DNA of 64,000 nt from DATJZH01 sp052146815 (GCA_052146815.1 JBKQMG010000188.1:20750-84749), one strand, 5' to 3'; positions 43,978 through 52,394 are shown, counted from the stretch's first letter. Notes: generated by a model not told the origin, from the sequence alone. A program made the numbers and translations.

Positions 43978-44003
43978 GGATGAGCAGCACCTCCTTCTCA
44001 TCC
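43978..44003. terminator. Candidate hairpin after the histidine kinase gene
   Basis: GGATGAG (43978-43984) and CTCATCC (43997-44003) form a 7-bp stem with a 12-base loop, 36 bp after the kinase stop. There is no T-run. Possible terminator for the two-component operon. Confidence 0.4.
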
Positions 44004-44172
44004 TCCCGGCTGTCCTCGACGGCATGTTCATCCTCAGGTCGCAGAGGCCTTTACCAGATCTGAGCGATTCCTGAACCGATCCCGCGCACCTGACCGGGCA
44101 GGCTGGGGACCACGTGATCTTCTGATAGCACATTCTCCGCCGCGGGCCAGTTCGGGGGTGCTGGCTCGCGGC

Positions 44173-44214
44173 GGGCTCGCACATAGCCGGGCTCGCACCG
44201 AACTGGGCTCGCAC
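44173..44214. promoter_or_regulatory. Three GGGCTCGCAC direct repeats with exact 16-bp period
   Basis: GGGCTCGCAC occurs at 44173, 44189 and 44205, each 16 bp apart, ending 36 bp before the first gene of the redox operon. The arrangement suggests iterated regulator binding, and an OmpR-type regulator is encoded just upstream, but the 16-bp period differs from the 11-bp usual for that family. A neutral tandem duplication is an alternative. Confidence 0.45.
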
Positions 44215-44249
44215 GCGGCCCAGTCTCACCAGGGAAAGGACCTGCAGGC

Positions 44250-44609
44250 ATGCCATGGCCAGCTGACCGTGCGACAGCACGGCGAGACGAGATGCTCGGG
44301 CTCACCCGCCGGGCCTCCCTGTGGATCGCCGGCGGTGCAGGGGCTGCATCTTTGGGTCTTGGTGCCTTCTTCGCTCACGCGCTTCCCGGCCACAGCGCCG
44401 CGGCGGCGAGCCGCACGGTGACCAGCCCGTCCGGGCAAGGCAGCCAGACCGCGGGCGGCGCTCAGAGCGGCGGGTCAGGCCAGGGCACGCAGGGCAGTCA
44501 GAACGCTCGCGGCGCAGGGACTAGCACGAACCGGCATCGCCTGCAGCGGCCGAAGCAGGCGCCCGCGCCGGCGCCTGCCGCGCCGCAGGTTGTCTCGGGC
44601 GGATCGTGA
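44250..44609 (+). CDS. Small membrane-anchored hypothetical protein of the redox operon
   Basis: The 119-residue product has a cytoplasmic start, one hydrophobic helix (ASLWIAGGAGAASLGLGAFF, about 22-41), and an exported tail rich in Ser/Gly/Gln/Ala (SGQGSQTAGGAQSGGSGQ) and Pro at its end. It has no FMN-binding or haem motif that I can see. It overlaps the next gene by 4 bp (GTGA), so it belongs to the operon. It might be a spacer, scaffold or anchor. I do not recognise a family. Confidence 0.75.
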   Translation: MPWPADRATARRDEMLGLTRRASLWIAGGAGAASLGLGAFFAHALPGHSAAAASRTVTSPSGQGSQTAGGAQSGGSGQGTQGSQNARGAGTSTNRHRLQRPKQAPAPAPAAPQVVSGGS

Positions 44610-45721
44610 CCGCGGTCACCGGGCAGCTGCTGAGTGCGGCCGCCAGCGGTCCGAGCCCGCTGTGGTACGCGACCAGGGCGACCGGGGTGGTGGCCTTCGT
44701 CCTGCTGACCGGCACCGTGGTGCTGGGCGTCGCGGGCGTGGCCAGGCTTGAGGCGCCGCGCTGGCCCCGCGTCGTGACCCAGGGCCTGCACCGCAACCTG
44801 TCGCTGCTGGCCGTGGGATTCGTGCTCGCGCATGTGCTGACCACCGTGGCGGACAGCTATACCCATATCAGCCTGATCTCTGCCGTAGTGCCGTTTAGCG
44901 CCAGCTACCGGCCGCTGTGGCTTAGCCTCGGCGCGGTCGCCCTCGACATGATGCTCGCGGTGGTGGTGACCAGCCTGCTGCGCGATCGCCTCAGCTACCG
45001 CAGCTGGCGAGCAGTCCACCTGCTGGCCTACGCCTGCTGGCCGATCGCCCTGTGGCATGGCCTGGGCACCGGTACGGACAGCCGCCTGCCGCTGCTGCTG
45101 TTGCTGGACGCGCTCTGCATTGCCGCCGTTGCCGCGGCCGCCTGGTGGCGGCTCCGGCTGGCGGAGAACTCGACCGGCCGGGCCGCCGCCCTCGCCGCCG
45201 TCCCGGCCGTGGGGCTCGCCACCGTCGTTTTCGTGCTCGTGGGCCCGCTGCAGCCGGGCTGGTCGCGCCGGGCAGGCACCCCCGTCGCGCTGCTCGGCGA
45301 GACAGTCAGACCGCCGGCATCCGGCCCGGCCGCGAACGGCTCCGGATCGCCCTCGCCTGCGACTTCGCCGGCCCACGCGCTGTTTCGCGGCCGCGTCACC
45401 CGCAGCCGGGTCCCGGGATCCGGCGAGGTGACGATCACGGTGCGGTCCAGGACTACCGGATCGCGACCGGAGTACCTGGTCATCGTGCTGCGCGGCGCCC
45501 CCGAGGGCCAGGGCCTGGCGCTGTCGAGCGGCAGCGTGCGTCTCGGGCCGGCCAGCGCTCCGGCGCGCTACAGCGGCCCGGTCGTCGCCCTGAACGGGCA
45601 GCAATTGGTCGCCGACCTGCGCGGCCCCGGCGGGACGGCGCAGCGCGCCGACATTTCGCTGGCAGTACAGAGCGGAACGGCGACGGGACAGATCAGCACG
45701 CAGCCTGGAGGGGCCTCATGA
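44606..45721 (+). CDS. Ferric-reductase-like bis-haem b transmembrane protein
   Basis: The 371-residue membrane protein has about six helices in the first 220 residues, then a 150-residue C-terminal extracytoplasmic beta-rich region. Haem ligation is visible in LHRNLSLLAVGFVLAHV (His-x13-His) and VHLLAYACWPIALWHG (His-x12-His), the two pairs typical of the ferric-reductase-like (FRD) domain, which holds two b haems across the membrane. It lacks the FAD/NADPH domain of classical NOX enzymes; the neighbouring NuoF-like protein could supply electrons instead. The GTG start overlaps the upstream gene. Confidence 0.9.
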   Translation: MTAVTGQLLSAAASGPSPLWYATRATGVVAFVLLTGTVVLGVAGVARLEAPRWPRVVTQGLHRNLSLLAVGFVLAHVLTTVADSYTHISLISAVVPFSASYRPLWLSLGAVALDMMLAVVVTSLLRDRLSYRSWRAVHLLAYACWPIALWHGLGTGTDSRLPLLLLLDALCIAAVAAAAWWRLRLAENSTGRAAALAAVPAVGLATVVFVLVGPLQPGWSRRAGTPVALLGETVRPPASGPAANGSGSPSPATSPAHALFRGRVTRSRVPGSGEVTITVRSRTTGSRPEYLVIVLRGAPEGQGLALSSGSVRLGPASAPARYSGPVVALNGQQLVADLRGPGGTAQRADISLAVQSGTATGQISTQPGGAS

Positions 45722-47175
45722 GCCTCCGCCACGATGACATGGCGACGGCCCGGACGCGCGAGTTCAACGTCGGCCAGGCGCCCTACGCCGAACAGGTGGC
45801 CGACGTCAGCCAACGGCCCGGCGGGCAGGGGGACCTCAGCGCGGATCCGGTGCCTCGCTCAGACCAGGCTCCCGGCGCAGGACGAGAACCCGCGGTACGG
45901 CTGACGGCAGGCTGGCGGGACAGCGCGCACGCCGCGGGACTTCGCGAGCACACGCAGATCTACGGCCCGCTGCCCCGGCGCCGGGGCGGACGGGATCTCC
46001 GCGGCCTGGTGGATGCCGTCGCTGAAGCCGGACTGACCGGCCGGGGCGGCGCGGCGTTCCCCACCGGCGCCAAGCTGCAGGCCGTCGCCGCCCGGCGGGG
46101 CACCGCGGTGGTCGTCGCCAACGGCATGGAAGGCGAGCCGGCCAGCGAGAAAGACCAGGCGCTCATGTCGCGGGCGCCGCATCTGGTCCTGGACGGCGCA
46201 GTCCTCGCCGCCCAGGCGGTAGGCGCCGACACGGTGCACCTTTGTTTGCCGCAGCCGCGGCAGTGGCTGGTCGAGCAGATGACCCGCGCGCTGGCCGATC
46301 GGCGGCGCGTCGGTCTCGACCCGGTCCCGGTCCAGCTGCACGAGGTGCCCCATCATTACGTGTCCAGCGAGGAGACATCGCTGATCCGCTGGCTGAACGG
46401 CGGCGAGGCCAAGCCGCAGACCACGCCGCCGCGCCCGTTCGAGAAGGGGGTCGGCCGGCGGCCGACGCTCGTCGACAACGTCGAGACGCTGGCGCACGTA
46501 GCGCTCATAGCCCGTTACGGTCCGGCCTGGTTCCGCCGCGCCGGGCTGCCGCACGCACCCGGCACGATGCTCGCCACCGTATCCGGCGCGGTCACCGAGC
46601 CCGGCGTCTACGAGATCGACGTGGGCACCGCGGCCGGCGACGTGCTCGCGATGAGCGGGGCGAGCCGCGACGCCAGCGCCGTCCTGCTCGGCGGCTACTT
46701 CGGCACCTGGCACGACATTGACGCGGTAGCAGGCCTGCCGGTGTCAGCCCCGGACCTGCGGCAGGCGGGCGCGTCACCGGGCGCGGGAGTCATCATCGTA
46801 CTGCCGCCGGACGCGTGCGGGCTCGCCGAGACCGCCCGGGTCCTGGCGTATCTGGCCGGCCAGAGCGCTCGTCAGTGCGGGCCGTGCACCTTCGGCCTGC
46901 CGGCGATCGCCGAGGACTTCGCCCAGCTCGCATCGGGCCGCGCGCAGGGCCACGTGCTGGACCGGCTGCAACGCAGGTTCGGGATGATCGCCGGCCGGGG
47001 CGCCTGTCACCACCCCGACGGCGCCGTCCGGCTGGCCGCCTCCGCGCTGACGGCATTCGCGGCCGACGCGCATGCCCACATTTCGCACCGGCCGTGCCAG
47101 ACGGGATATCGCGGGGCGGAGCGCCCGGCGGTGCTGCCGATTCCCCGGCCCTCGGCGGAAGGGGCATGGCGGTGA
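45718..47175 (+). CDS. NuoF-like flavo-iron-sulphur NAD(P)H dehydrogenase subunit
   Basis: The 485-residue protein has a non-conserved acidic N-terminus (about 1-60), then the complex-I 51-kDa core: FMN/NADH-site GLTGRGGAAFPTGAKLQAV (near 104-122), NGMEGEPASEKD, VDNVETLAHVALI, an SLBB-like region (TVSGAVTEPGVYEIDVG), and the iron-sulphur end. Cysteines are at 387, 390 and about 430, while the third of the four canonical 4Fe-4S ligands (near 393) is Gly. There is no NuoE or NuoG nearby. The ATG at 45718 has GGAGGGG upstream and overlaps the preceding gene by 4 bp. Confidence 0.9.
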   Translation: MSLRHDDMATARTREFNVGQAPYAEQVADVSQRPGGQGDLSADPVPRSDQAPGAGREPAVRLTAGWRDSAHAAGLREHTQIYGPLPRRRGGRDLRGLVDAVAEAGLTGRGGAAFPTGAKLQAVAARRGTAVVVANGMEGEPASEKDQALMSRAPHLVLDGAVLAAQAVGADTVHLCLPQPRQWLVEQMTRALADRRRVGLDPVPVQLHEVPHHYVSSEETSLIRWLNGGEAKPQTTPPRPFEKGVGRRPTLVDNVETLAHVALIARYGPAWFRRAGLPHAPGTMLATVSGAVTEPGVYEIDVGTAAGDVLAMSGASRDASAVLLGGYFGTWHDIDAVAGLPVSAPDLRQAGASPGAGVIIVLPPDACGLAETARVLAYLAGQSARQCGPCTFGLPAIAEDFAQLASGRAQGHVLDRLQRRFGMIAGRGACHHPDGAVRLAASALTAFAADAHAHISHRPCQTGYRGAERPAVLPIPRPSAEGAWR

Positions 47176-47399
47176 GGCGGCAGCTGACCGTCGACCCGAT
47201 CGCCTGCGACGGGCACGCCCTGTGCGCGGACCTGCTGCCCGAGCTGGTCGAGCTGGACGAATGGGGCTACCCCATCCTGGCCGCTGGCGAGGTCCCGCCG
47301 CGGCTGACCGGGCCTGCCCGCCGGGCGGTCAGAGCGTGCCCGACGCTGGCCCTGCGCCTGGAGACCGTGCACCACGAGAGGAGAGAGGATCACCCGTGA
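47166..47399 (+). CDS. Ferredoxin, [3Fe-4S]-like
   Basis: The 77-residue ferredoxin has three cysteines: C14 and C20 (IACDGHALCADL), and C58 in VRACPTLAL. This three-Cys layout (C-x5-C...CP) is that of actinobacterial [3Fe-4S] ferredoxins, which usually feed cytochromes P450 or other acceptors. The start lies 10 bp inside the NuoF-like gene, and its stop overlaps the next gene by 4 bp. It probably carries electrons between the NuoF-like protein and a membrane haem protein. Confidence 0.92.
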   Translation: MAVRRQLTVDPIACDGHALCADLLPELVELDEWGYPILAAGEVPPRLTGPARRAVRACPTLALRLETVHHERREDHP

Positions 47400-48055
47400 G
47401 CGTGATCGACAAGCCGAGCCACCGGCTCCGCGCGGACAGGTCCGGCGGCGCCGAGGGAAACGAGCGGCTCACCGCCATGACCGGCCTGGTTCTGCTGCTG
47501 CTGTTCGCCGCCGAGGGCGTCACGATCCTGAGGGTGCACAGCCTGCTGACGCTGCACTTCTTTCTCGGGATGCTCCTGCTGGGACCGGTAGCGCTGAAGA
47601 TCAGCTCGACGGTGTACCGGTTCGCCCGCTACTACACCCGCTCGCAGCCGTACGTCCGCAAGGGACCGCCCGCCCCGCTGCTGCGCGTGCTCGGGCCGCT
47701 GGTGATCATCACGTCGCTCGGCGTCATCGGCACCGGCGTGGCGCTGGCGTTCGTCGGCCCGTCGAACGCGCCCTGGCTGTTCCTGCACAAGGCGTTCTTC
47801 ATTGCCTGGTTCGCGATGATGGTCATCCACGTGCTCTGGTACGCCCCGCGGCTGCCGCGGCTGCTCACCGGTCATGCCGCCGGCCGGGCCAGGCATGTGC
47901 TGGCGGGCTCGGCGACGCGCTGGCTGCTGCTCGCCGCGGCACTGGCAGGCGGCCTGGTCATCGCGCTGATGACCGTGCACCTGACCGCCAAGTGGGGCGT
48001 CGCGAGCTTCGGGCCCGGCGCCCCGGGGCCCGCGGCCGCCTTCCTCAGCCGCTGA
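47396..48055 (+). CDS. Cytochrome-b-like integral membrane protein
   Basis: The 219-residue protein has about five helices. Histidines in LLTLHFFLGMLLLG (near 54), FLHKAFFIAWFAMMVIHVLW (near 130 and 145) and VHLTAK are placed to ligate b-type haem, as in cytochrome b561/DUF4405-like proteins. It is the last gene of the operon and may be the quinone- or periplasm-facing partner of the FRD protein. Haem binding is inferred. Confidence 0.8.
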   Translation: MSVIDKPSHRLRADRSGGAEGNERLTAMTGLVLLLLFAAEGVTILRVHSLLTLHFFLGMLLLGPVALKISSTVYRFARYYTRSQPYVRKGPPAPLLRVLGPLVIITSLGVIGTGVALAFVGPSNAPWLFLHKAFFIAWFAMMVIHVLWYAPRLPRLLTGHAAGRARHVLAGSATRWLLLAAALAGGLVIALMTVHLTAKWGVASFGPGAPGPAAAFLSR

Positions 48056-48070
48056 CGGGCAGGACGCGGG

Positions 48071-48844
48071 CTAGGCGACCACGCCCGGCTGGGCGACCGT
48101 CACGGCCTCGCGCATCCAGGTACCGATGCGCTCCAGCAGCGCGGGCTGCGCGCTGGCCTCGGCGTGGCCGAAGCCGGGGATGATCCACAGTTCCTTCGGG
48201 TCGCGCGCCGCGGCGTACAGCTGCTCGGCGTGCCCGACGGGAAAGAAATCGTCCTTGTCCCCGTGCACGATGAGCAGCGGCGTCGGCGAGATCAGGGCAG
48301 CCGCCTCGTCGGGTGGCATCGGAATCGGATCCCACCGGCCATGGCTGATCCGGGTATTGAGGAACTTCCTGGTGACCAGCCGACCGGCCCGCCGCTCGAC
48401 CGCGAAGTGCACCCGGCGCATCGGCTTGGTGCCCCGGTAGTACCAGTGGCCGGGGCTGCTGACCGAGACCACCGCGTCGACCCCGCCGGCCAGGCCCGCG
48501 TGCCGCAGCACGATGGACGCGCCCATCGAGAACCCGACCGTCGCGATCCGCCGGTAGCCGAGCTCGCGCGCGTAGGCGACCACGACATCGACGTCCTTGA
48601 TCTCGAGGTCGCCCAGCGTCGACACCCCGCCGGACCGGCCATGACCGCGGAAGTCGAACGTGACCACGCCGCCCACCCGGTTGAACGTGGTCGCGGCGCG
48701 CCACACCCACGGGCGCTGCCAGCTCTGCGTGAAGCCGTGCGCCAGCACGATGGCCAGGTCGCTGTCGCCGGGCAGATGCGCCACGTCGATCGGCACGCCG
48801 TCCTCGGTCACGATCGTGCTGGCTTTCGTCACGGGCTTGGTCAT
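48071..48844 (-). CDS. Alpha/beta hydrolase
   Basis: The 257-residue protein has the alpha/beta-hydrolase layout: oxyanion HGFTQSW (about 35-41), FDFRGHGRSGG (near 64-74), nucleophile elbow VGFSMGASIVL (Ser near 101), catalytic Asp in VHGDKDDFFPV, and His in GFGHAEASAQ. It is a small esterase or lipase-like enzyme without a signal peptide. It is convergent with the redox operon (15-bp gap). Confidence 0.92.
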   Translation of the reverse strand: MTKPVTKASTIVTEDGVPIDVAHLPGDSDLAIVLAHGFTQSWQRPWVWRAATTFNRVGGVVTFDFRGHGRSGGVSTLGDLEIKDVDVVVAYARELGYRRIATVGFSMGASIVLRHAGLAGGVDAVVSVSSPGHWYYRGTKPMRRVHFAVERRAGRLVTRKFLNTRISHGRWDPIPMPPDEAAALISPTPLLIVHGDKDDFFPVGHAEQLYAAARDPKELWIIPGFGHAEASAQPALLERIGTWMREAVTVAQPGVVA

Positions 48845-48981
48845 GAACCTATTGTGCTGGACCCGCTCACGCGGACTGGCCGGGTACCCGCCCGCTCGCG
48901 GGCCTTCCCACCCGGCCAGGGGCTGGGGCACTCTGGATGCCTGCCTGCCCTCGCCGTGATCCGCCCGCCCGGAGGCGCCGC

Positions 48982-49239
48982 ATGCCCGTGCTCGAGTCAC
49001 TTCTGTCCGCGATCCGCGCCGCCACGATCGAGGTGGTGGACCTCACCGCCCGGCTGGAGCCGGCGACGCCAGCAAACAGGCTGCCGGTGCCGTTTGGGGC
49101 AGCCAAGTACGGGCTCACTCAGCTGCAGAACCTCTCCATGCTCCCGGCCACCGGCGCCGTCGTCATCGCAGGCCCGCTGCCGATCGCCGGCGGCTCCGGC
49201 AGCCCGTGCCGGGCACTTGCCCTGGTCGAGCGGTCCTGA
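48982..49239 (+). pseudogene. Cyclase-family gene with large internal deletion
   Basis: The in-frame product is only 85 residues. Its N-terminus ATIEVVDLTARLEPATPANR, then PVPFGAAKYGL, and its C-terminus AVVIAGPLPIAGGSGSPCRA match the two ends of cyclase/kynurenine-formamidase-like proteins (normally about 250-280 residues). The central metal-binding HxGTHxD region and about two thirds of the fold are missing. The junction is in frame, so a short peptide may still be made. The stop overlaps the start of the next gene by 1 base (TGATG), so the deleted gene still sits in the translation-coupled operon. Confidence 0.78.
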
Positions 49240-50885
49240 TGCTGGTCACCGAAGCGGTCGGCGCAACGCTCGCCGACCTCGGCGTCGACACCGTGTTCGG
49301 CGTCGTGGGCAGCGGCAATTTTCACGTGACCAACGCCCTGGTGGCACGCGGAGCACGGTTCTTCGCCGCCCGGCATGAATCCGGCGCGGCCAGCATGGCC
49401 GATGGCTGGGCCCGGATGTCGCGGCGGCCGGGCATCCTCACCGTGCATCAGGGCCCCGGCCTGACCAACGCGCTCACCGGCATCACCGAGGCCGCCAAGA
49501 GCCGCACGCCGATGCTGGTCCTGGCGGCCGACGTGGCCGCCTCGGCGGTGATGTCCAACTTCCGCATCGACGTGCCCGCCATCATCGCAGGCACCGGCGC
49601 GACGCCGGCCCGGCTGCACTCCCCCGGCTTCGCCATCGACGACACCGTGCGCGCCTACCGGACCGCGACCGAGCAGCAGCGGACCGTCGTGCTGGCACTG
49701 CCGCTGGACGTGCAGGCGGGCGCGTGCATCCTGCCGGCCGTCAGCCCCGCCGGGGCGACCGGGGCCCCGCAGCCCGCCGAGCCCGCGGCCGGGGCTGTCG
49801 TCGCGCTGGCGGATGCCCTGGCTCGGTCGGACCGGCCGGTATTCATCGCCGGGCGCGGCGCCCGCACGGCGGGCGCCCGCGCTGACCTCGAACGGCTGGC
49901 CGATGCCTGCGGCGCGCTCCTCGCCACGTCAGCGGCCGCCAAGGGCCTGTTCCGCGGCAGTGCGTGGGACCTCGACGTCAGCGGCGGATTCGCGTCGCCG
50001 CTGGCAGCCGAGCTGATCCGCGGCGCTGACCTGGTCGTCGGCTGGGGCTGCTCGCTCAACATGTGGACGCTCCGGCACGGGGCGCTCATCGGCGCGGACG
50101 CCATCGTCGCGCAGGTGGACTGCGACCCCGGCGCCATCGGCGCGTACCGGCGCGTGCATATCGGGGTGACGGGCGACGTGCGGCTGGTCGCCCGCGCGGC
50201 GGCGAGCCTGCTCGGCCACGGGCAGGACGGCTACCGGTCAGCCGAGCTGAGGGATCGGCTCGCGCGCGGCATCCGCTGGCGGGACGTGCCGTACGAGGAC
50301 TGGGGCGACGGCGCCAGCATCGACCCGCGGACGCTCACGATCGCGCTGGACGACATGCTCCCCGCGGACCGCATCGTGGCGGTGGACTCCGGCAACTTCA
50401 TGGGCTACCCGAGCATGTACCTGGCCGTCCCGGACGCCGACGGCTTCTGCTTCACGCAGGCCTACCAGGCGGTCGGGCTCGGGCTGTCGTCCGCCATCGG
50501 CAGCGCCATCGCCCGGCCGGACCGGCTGACGGTCGCCGCGCTCGGCGACGGCGGCGCGCTGATGGGCATCAGCGAGCTGGAGACCGTGGTGCGGCTGCGG
50601 CTGCCGATGGTCATCGTGATCTACGACGATGCGGCGTACGGCGCGGAGGTGCACCATTTCGCGCCGGGCGGTCATGCCCTCGACACGGTCAGGTTTCCCC
50701 CCGCCGACCTCGCGGCGATCGGGCGCGGATTCGGCTGCGCGGCCGTGACCGTGCGCGGGCCCGGCGACCTGCAGCCGGTGCAGGACTGGCTGGACGGCCC
50801 CCGCGACCGGCCAATCCTCATCGACGCGAAGGTCACCGCTGACCGCGGCTCGTGGTGGCTGGAGGAGGCGTTCCGCGGGCACTAG
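49239..50885 (+). CDS. Thiamine-diphosphate enzyme, acetolactate-synthase-like family
   Basis: The 548-residue protein has the three TPP-enzyme domains: an N-terminal PYR domain with ARHESGAASMADGWARM (catalytic Glu near 45), a central domain (VFIAGRGARTAGARADLERL), and a PP domain with GDGGALMGISELETVV and DDAAYGAEVHHF (Mg/TPP site near 428-455). It resembles benzoylformate decarboxylase- or acetolactate-synthase-like proteins with unknown substrate. In related operons a cyclase-family gene precedes it; here that gene is internally deleted. The ATG at 49239 was chosen over a start 11 codons upstream. Confidence 0.9.
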   Translation: MLVTEAVGATLADLGVDTVFGVVGSGNFHVTNALVARGARFFAARHESGAASMADGWARMSRRPGILTVHQGPGLTNALTGITEAAKSRTPMLVLAADVAASAVMSNFRIDVPAIIAGTGATPARLHSPGFAIDDTVRAYRTATEQQRTVVLALPLDVQAGACILPAVSPAGATGAPQPAEPAAGAVVALADALARSDRPVFIAGRGARTAGARADLERLADACGALLATSAAAKGLFRGSAWDLDVSGGFASPLAAELIRGADLVVGWGCSLNMWTLRHGALIGADAIVAQVDCDPGAIGAYRRVHIGVTGDVRLVARAAASLLGHGQDGYRSAELRDRLARGIRWRDVPYEDWGDGASIDPRTLTIALDDMLPADRIVAVDSGNFMGYPSMYLAVPDADGFCFTQAYQAVGLGLSSAIGSAIARPDRLTVAALGDGGALMGISELETVVRLRLPMVIVIYDDAAYGAEVHHFAPGGHALDTVRFPPADLAAIGRGFGCAAVTVRGPGDLQPVQDWLDGPRDRPILIDAKVTADRGSWWLEEAFRGH

Positions 50886-50910
50886 CGCCCGCAAGCGCTG
50901 CGCAAGAATA

Positions 50911-50943
50911 GGGCGCCCGCGGAGGCCGAATCCGCGGGCGCCC
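50911..50943. terminator. Bidirectional GC-rich hairpin terminator between convergent genes
   Basis: GGGCGCCCGCGG (50911-50922) and CCGCGGGCGCCC (50932-50943) form a perfect 12-bp stem with a 9-base loop, followed by TGGTTCTT. It lies between the TPP-enzyme stop (50885) and the ammonium transporter stop (50976). Confidence 0.85.
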
Positions 50944-50975
50944 TGGTTCTTACGGCGCTAGCGCGCCTTGAGTCC

Positions 50976-52394
50976 TCACTCCGTGAGCACCTTGCCGGGG
51001 CCCAGCGGATCGTCCTCGCTGTGAATCTTCGATCCGTCACCCGCGCCGCTGATGCTCATGCCGGCCAGGGCGAGTTCCTGCTCCTCCTCGGGGTAGGCCA
51101 CCTCGCCATGCACCGCCAGGTCGCCCATCAGCTGCTCCTCGTCGCTCATCCGCAGCTTCGTGAACCTGCTGATGACCCACAGGATGGCGAACGTGACGAA
51201 CCCGTCCCAGACGATGACCGTGCCCGCGGCGCCGGCCTGGATGAGCAGCTGACGCGGGTGGCCGTAGAACAGGCCGGCTCCGGAAATCGACGGGTTCTTG
51301 CCGATACCGAGATACTCGATCATCTTCGGGTCGGCCAGCAGGCCGACTAGGAGGCCGCCGAGGAGGCCGGCGAACCCGTGCGTGTAGACCACGCCGAGGG
51401 CATCGTCCACCTTGTTGAACGGCCAGACCTTGCGCGGCAGGTAAGACCACAGGCCCCATACGGCCGCGGAGCAGACCAGGCCGATGACAATCGCGCCGAC
51501 GCCATTGACGTAGCCGGCCGCCGGGGTAATTCCGACCAGGCCGCAGATCATGCCGTTGACGCCGCCGAGGAAGGTGGCCTTCTTCTCCCTGCCGAAGCTC
51601 AGATCCATGATGATCCAGGTCATCATGGCCACGGCCGTCGCCAGGTTGGTGTTGATCACGGCGGATGCCGCGTCCGCGCCTGCGAAGTACGGGTCGCCGC
51701 CGTTAAATCCGTTCCATCCCAGCCACAGGATGCCGGCTCCGACCGCTACGAACAGCAGGTTGTTCGGAACCGCCTTCTCGCGGTCACGCTGCAGCCGCGG
51801 TCCGACCATCGCCGCGGCCACGAAGCCCGAGACGCCGGCCGCGAGGTGGATGACGTAGCCGCCACTGAAGTCCAGCGCGCCCTTCTGCGCCCAGAAGCCG
51901 CCGCCCCACAGCAGGAATGCGTTCACCGCGTAGGCAAACGTGATCCACAGCGGGACGAATACCAGCCACACCTTGAACTTGATGCGCCCGAGCACGCTGC
52001 CGATAAACAGAATCGGCGTGATGGCAGCGAACACGAACTGGAAGTAGACCAGTGACGACTCAGGGAACCTGAAGTTCGGCATCAAGCCCTTGAGCAGCGG
52101 GATGTTGGCTTGCGCCTGCTCCCCCGCCACGCCGACTACCTGGCCGGGCTCACCCACGAACGAGCTGATCCATGGGTTGCCGAAACCCATCTTGAAGGCC
52201 CACAGGACCCAGACGATGAGCGTTAGGCAAAACGTGCAGAAGACCATGAGCATGGTGTTGACCGCCCATTTTCTCTGCACGATTCCGCCGTACAGAACCG
52301 CGAGGGCGGGGATGCTCATCAGACCGACAAGCGTCGCGGCTGTCAGTTGCCAGGCGTTATCCCCGGAACTGAGCCAGTGCGCATAGGGAACCAC
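50976..52394 (-). CDS. amt: Ammonium transporter (Amt family)
   Basis: The 472-residue protein has 11 membrane helices typical of Amt/MEP/Rh channels. The paired pore histidines are in GGYVIHLAAGVSGFV (near 183) and VVYTHGFAGLLGG (near 340); the phenylalanine gate and WLGWNGFNGG helix are also seen. The C-terminal tail (about 415-472) is acidic. The gene is alone: no glnK or glnD follows, because a terminator stands just after its end. The upstream region has GlnR-like boxes. Confidence 0.95.
   Translation of the reverse strand: MVPYAHWLSSGDNAWQLTAATLVGLMSIPALAVLYGGIVQRKWAVNTMLMVFCTFCLTLIVWVLWAFKMGFGNPWISSFVGEPGQVVGVAGEQAQANIPLLKGLMPNFRFPESSLVYFQFVFAAITPILFIGSVLGRIKFKVWLVFVPLWITFAYAVNAFLLWGGGFWAQKGALDFSGGYVIHLAAGVSGFVAAAMVGPRLQRDREKAVPNNLLFVAVGAGILWLGWNGFNGGDPYFAGADAASAVINTNLATAVAMMTWIIMDLSFGREKKATFLGGVNGMICGLVGITPAAGYVNGVGAIVIGLVCSAAVWGLWSYLPRKVWPFNKVDDALGVVYTHGFAGLLGGLLVGLLADPKMIEYLGIGKNPSISGAGLFYGHPRQLLIQAGAAGTVIVWDGFVTFAILWVISRFTKLRMSDEEQLMGDLAVHGEVAYPEEEQELALAGMSISGAGDGSKIHSEDDPLGPGKVLTE

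Larger units (their letters stand above)
43943..44249. other. Region between histidine kinase and redox operon
   Basis: The 307 bases have no credible gene. They hold the 7-bp inverted repeat at 43978-44003 and the evenly spaced 10-mers at 44173-44214. Confidence 0.5.
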
